DNA from: Saprolegnia diclina VS20
Taxonomy: Eukaryota > Oomycota > Saprolegniomycetes > Saprolegniales > Saprolegniaceae
NCBI RefSeq assembly: GCF_000281045.1
Contig: NW_008246088.1
Coordinates: 371,685 to 412,057, forward strand
Length of the DNA stretch: 40,373 nt
Direction: 5' to 3'
Shown in pieces: positions 40,275 through 40,373 of this stretch. The position numbers and the translations under genes were made by a program. Within the stretch, counting starts at the first letter, position 1; every line of letters begins with the position of its first letter. The notes below the pieces were generated by a model that worked only from the letters and a program-made list of their open reading frames with translations, made no database searches and had not been told where the DNA came from.

Positions 40275-40373
40275 TTAGTTAAACCCAGAGCACTGTACAA
40301 TGCCTTTTTCATCGATGTAGGCATCGATGGACGCGGGTCGGACACGGGTCAGCGACGCAATGCGTGCAAGCGA
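40275..40373 (-). CDS. 3' end of a gene entering from the right edge (partial)
   Basis: A minus-strand frame runs in from the window end to TAA at 40275, coding 32 residues that begin SLARIASLTRVRPASIDAY and end in CSGFN. Codon bias resembles genuine genes here, and GC drops sharply after the stop, as expected for a 3' UTR. Too little is visible to name it. Confidence 0.4.
   Translation of the reverse strand, partial: SLARIASLTRVRPASIDAYIDEKGIVQCSGFN

Noticed and set aside
1-40373. tRNA, rRNA and CRISPR features
   Set aside because: Scanned for B-box-like GGTTCGA contexts, rRNA-like conserved stretches and regularly spaced repeats; none found that hold up.

Overview
The window looks like gene-dense nuclear DNA of an oomycete (stramenopile), most likely one of the Saprolegniales (the Aphanomyces/Achlya/Saprolegnia group). 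The evidence is a GC-rich, strongly codon-biased genome on both strands, intergenic gaps mostly under 1 kb, and very short spliceosomal introns. All 38 introns I could place are 41-56 nt long, and 21 of them begin GTAC. Gene content also fits: a trehalose synthase/phosphatase fusion with a CBM20 starch-binding domain, basic-zipper-like proteins with a START-like body, a CX5R myotubularin and a TMEM94-type P-type ATPase relative. The species call is inference; no marker gene is present.

Layout. 0.1-1.9 kb: a small three-exon protein of unknown function, a doubtful 57-residue ORF and an M48 metallopeptidase. 1.9-2.9 kb: lower-GC DNA without a recognisable gene. 2.9-6.2 kb: the trehalose-6-phosphate synthase/phosphatase-like protein, whose synthase and phosphatase active sites are both altered. 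6.3-10.4 kb: two tandem, same-strand multicopper oxidases with a membrane anchor. 11.2-12.1 kb: a TrhO/TSTD2-type rhodanese. 12.7-15.9 kb: myotubularin-like phosphatase. 16.3-20.4 kb: TMEM94-like membrane protein. 20.5-23.8 kb: a divergent pair of paralogous basic-coiled-coil/START-like genes sharing a 0.8 kb upstream region. 24.0-26.7 kb: FYVE-like coiled-coil protein and a mitochondrial fumarylacetoacetase-family enzyme.

27.1-38.9 kb is the most structured part. Two paralogous five-exon genes of an unrecognised multi-TM family face each other tail to tail (27082-29938 plus, 36085-38897 minus). Between them lies an eight-exon Sfi1-like tryptophan-repeat gene (31074-35540 minus), and each end of that gene is capped by a fold-back, MITE-like element with the same unusual double TTATCCG terminus. 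39-40.3 kb is mostly non-genic DNA with several hairpins, then the 3' end of a gene entering from the right edge.

Gene models were built by hand. Splice sites were set by reading frame and GT/AG, and for three paralog pairs by comparing intron positions. That comparison shows several introns are multiples of three with no stop codon, so simple ORF calling translates through them. Nothing here looks like a co-transcribed pathway cluster. The strongest candidates for new biology are the unknown paralog pair with its palindromic layout, the altered trehalose enzyme and the stop-free micro-introns.
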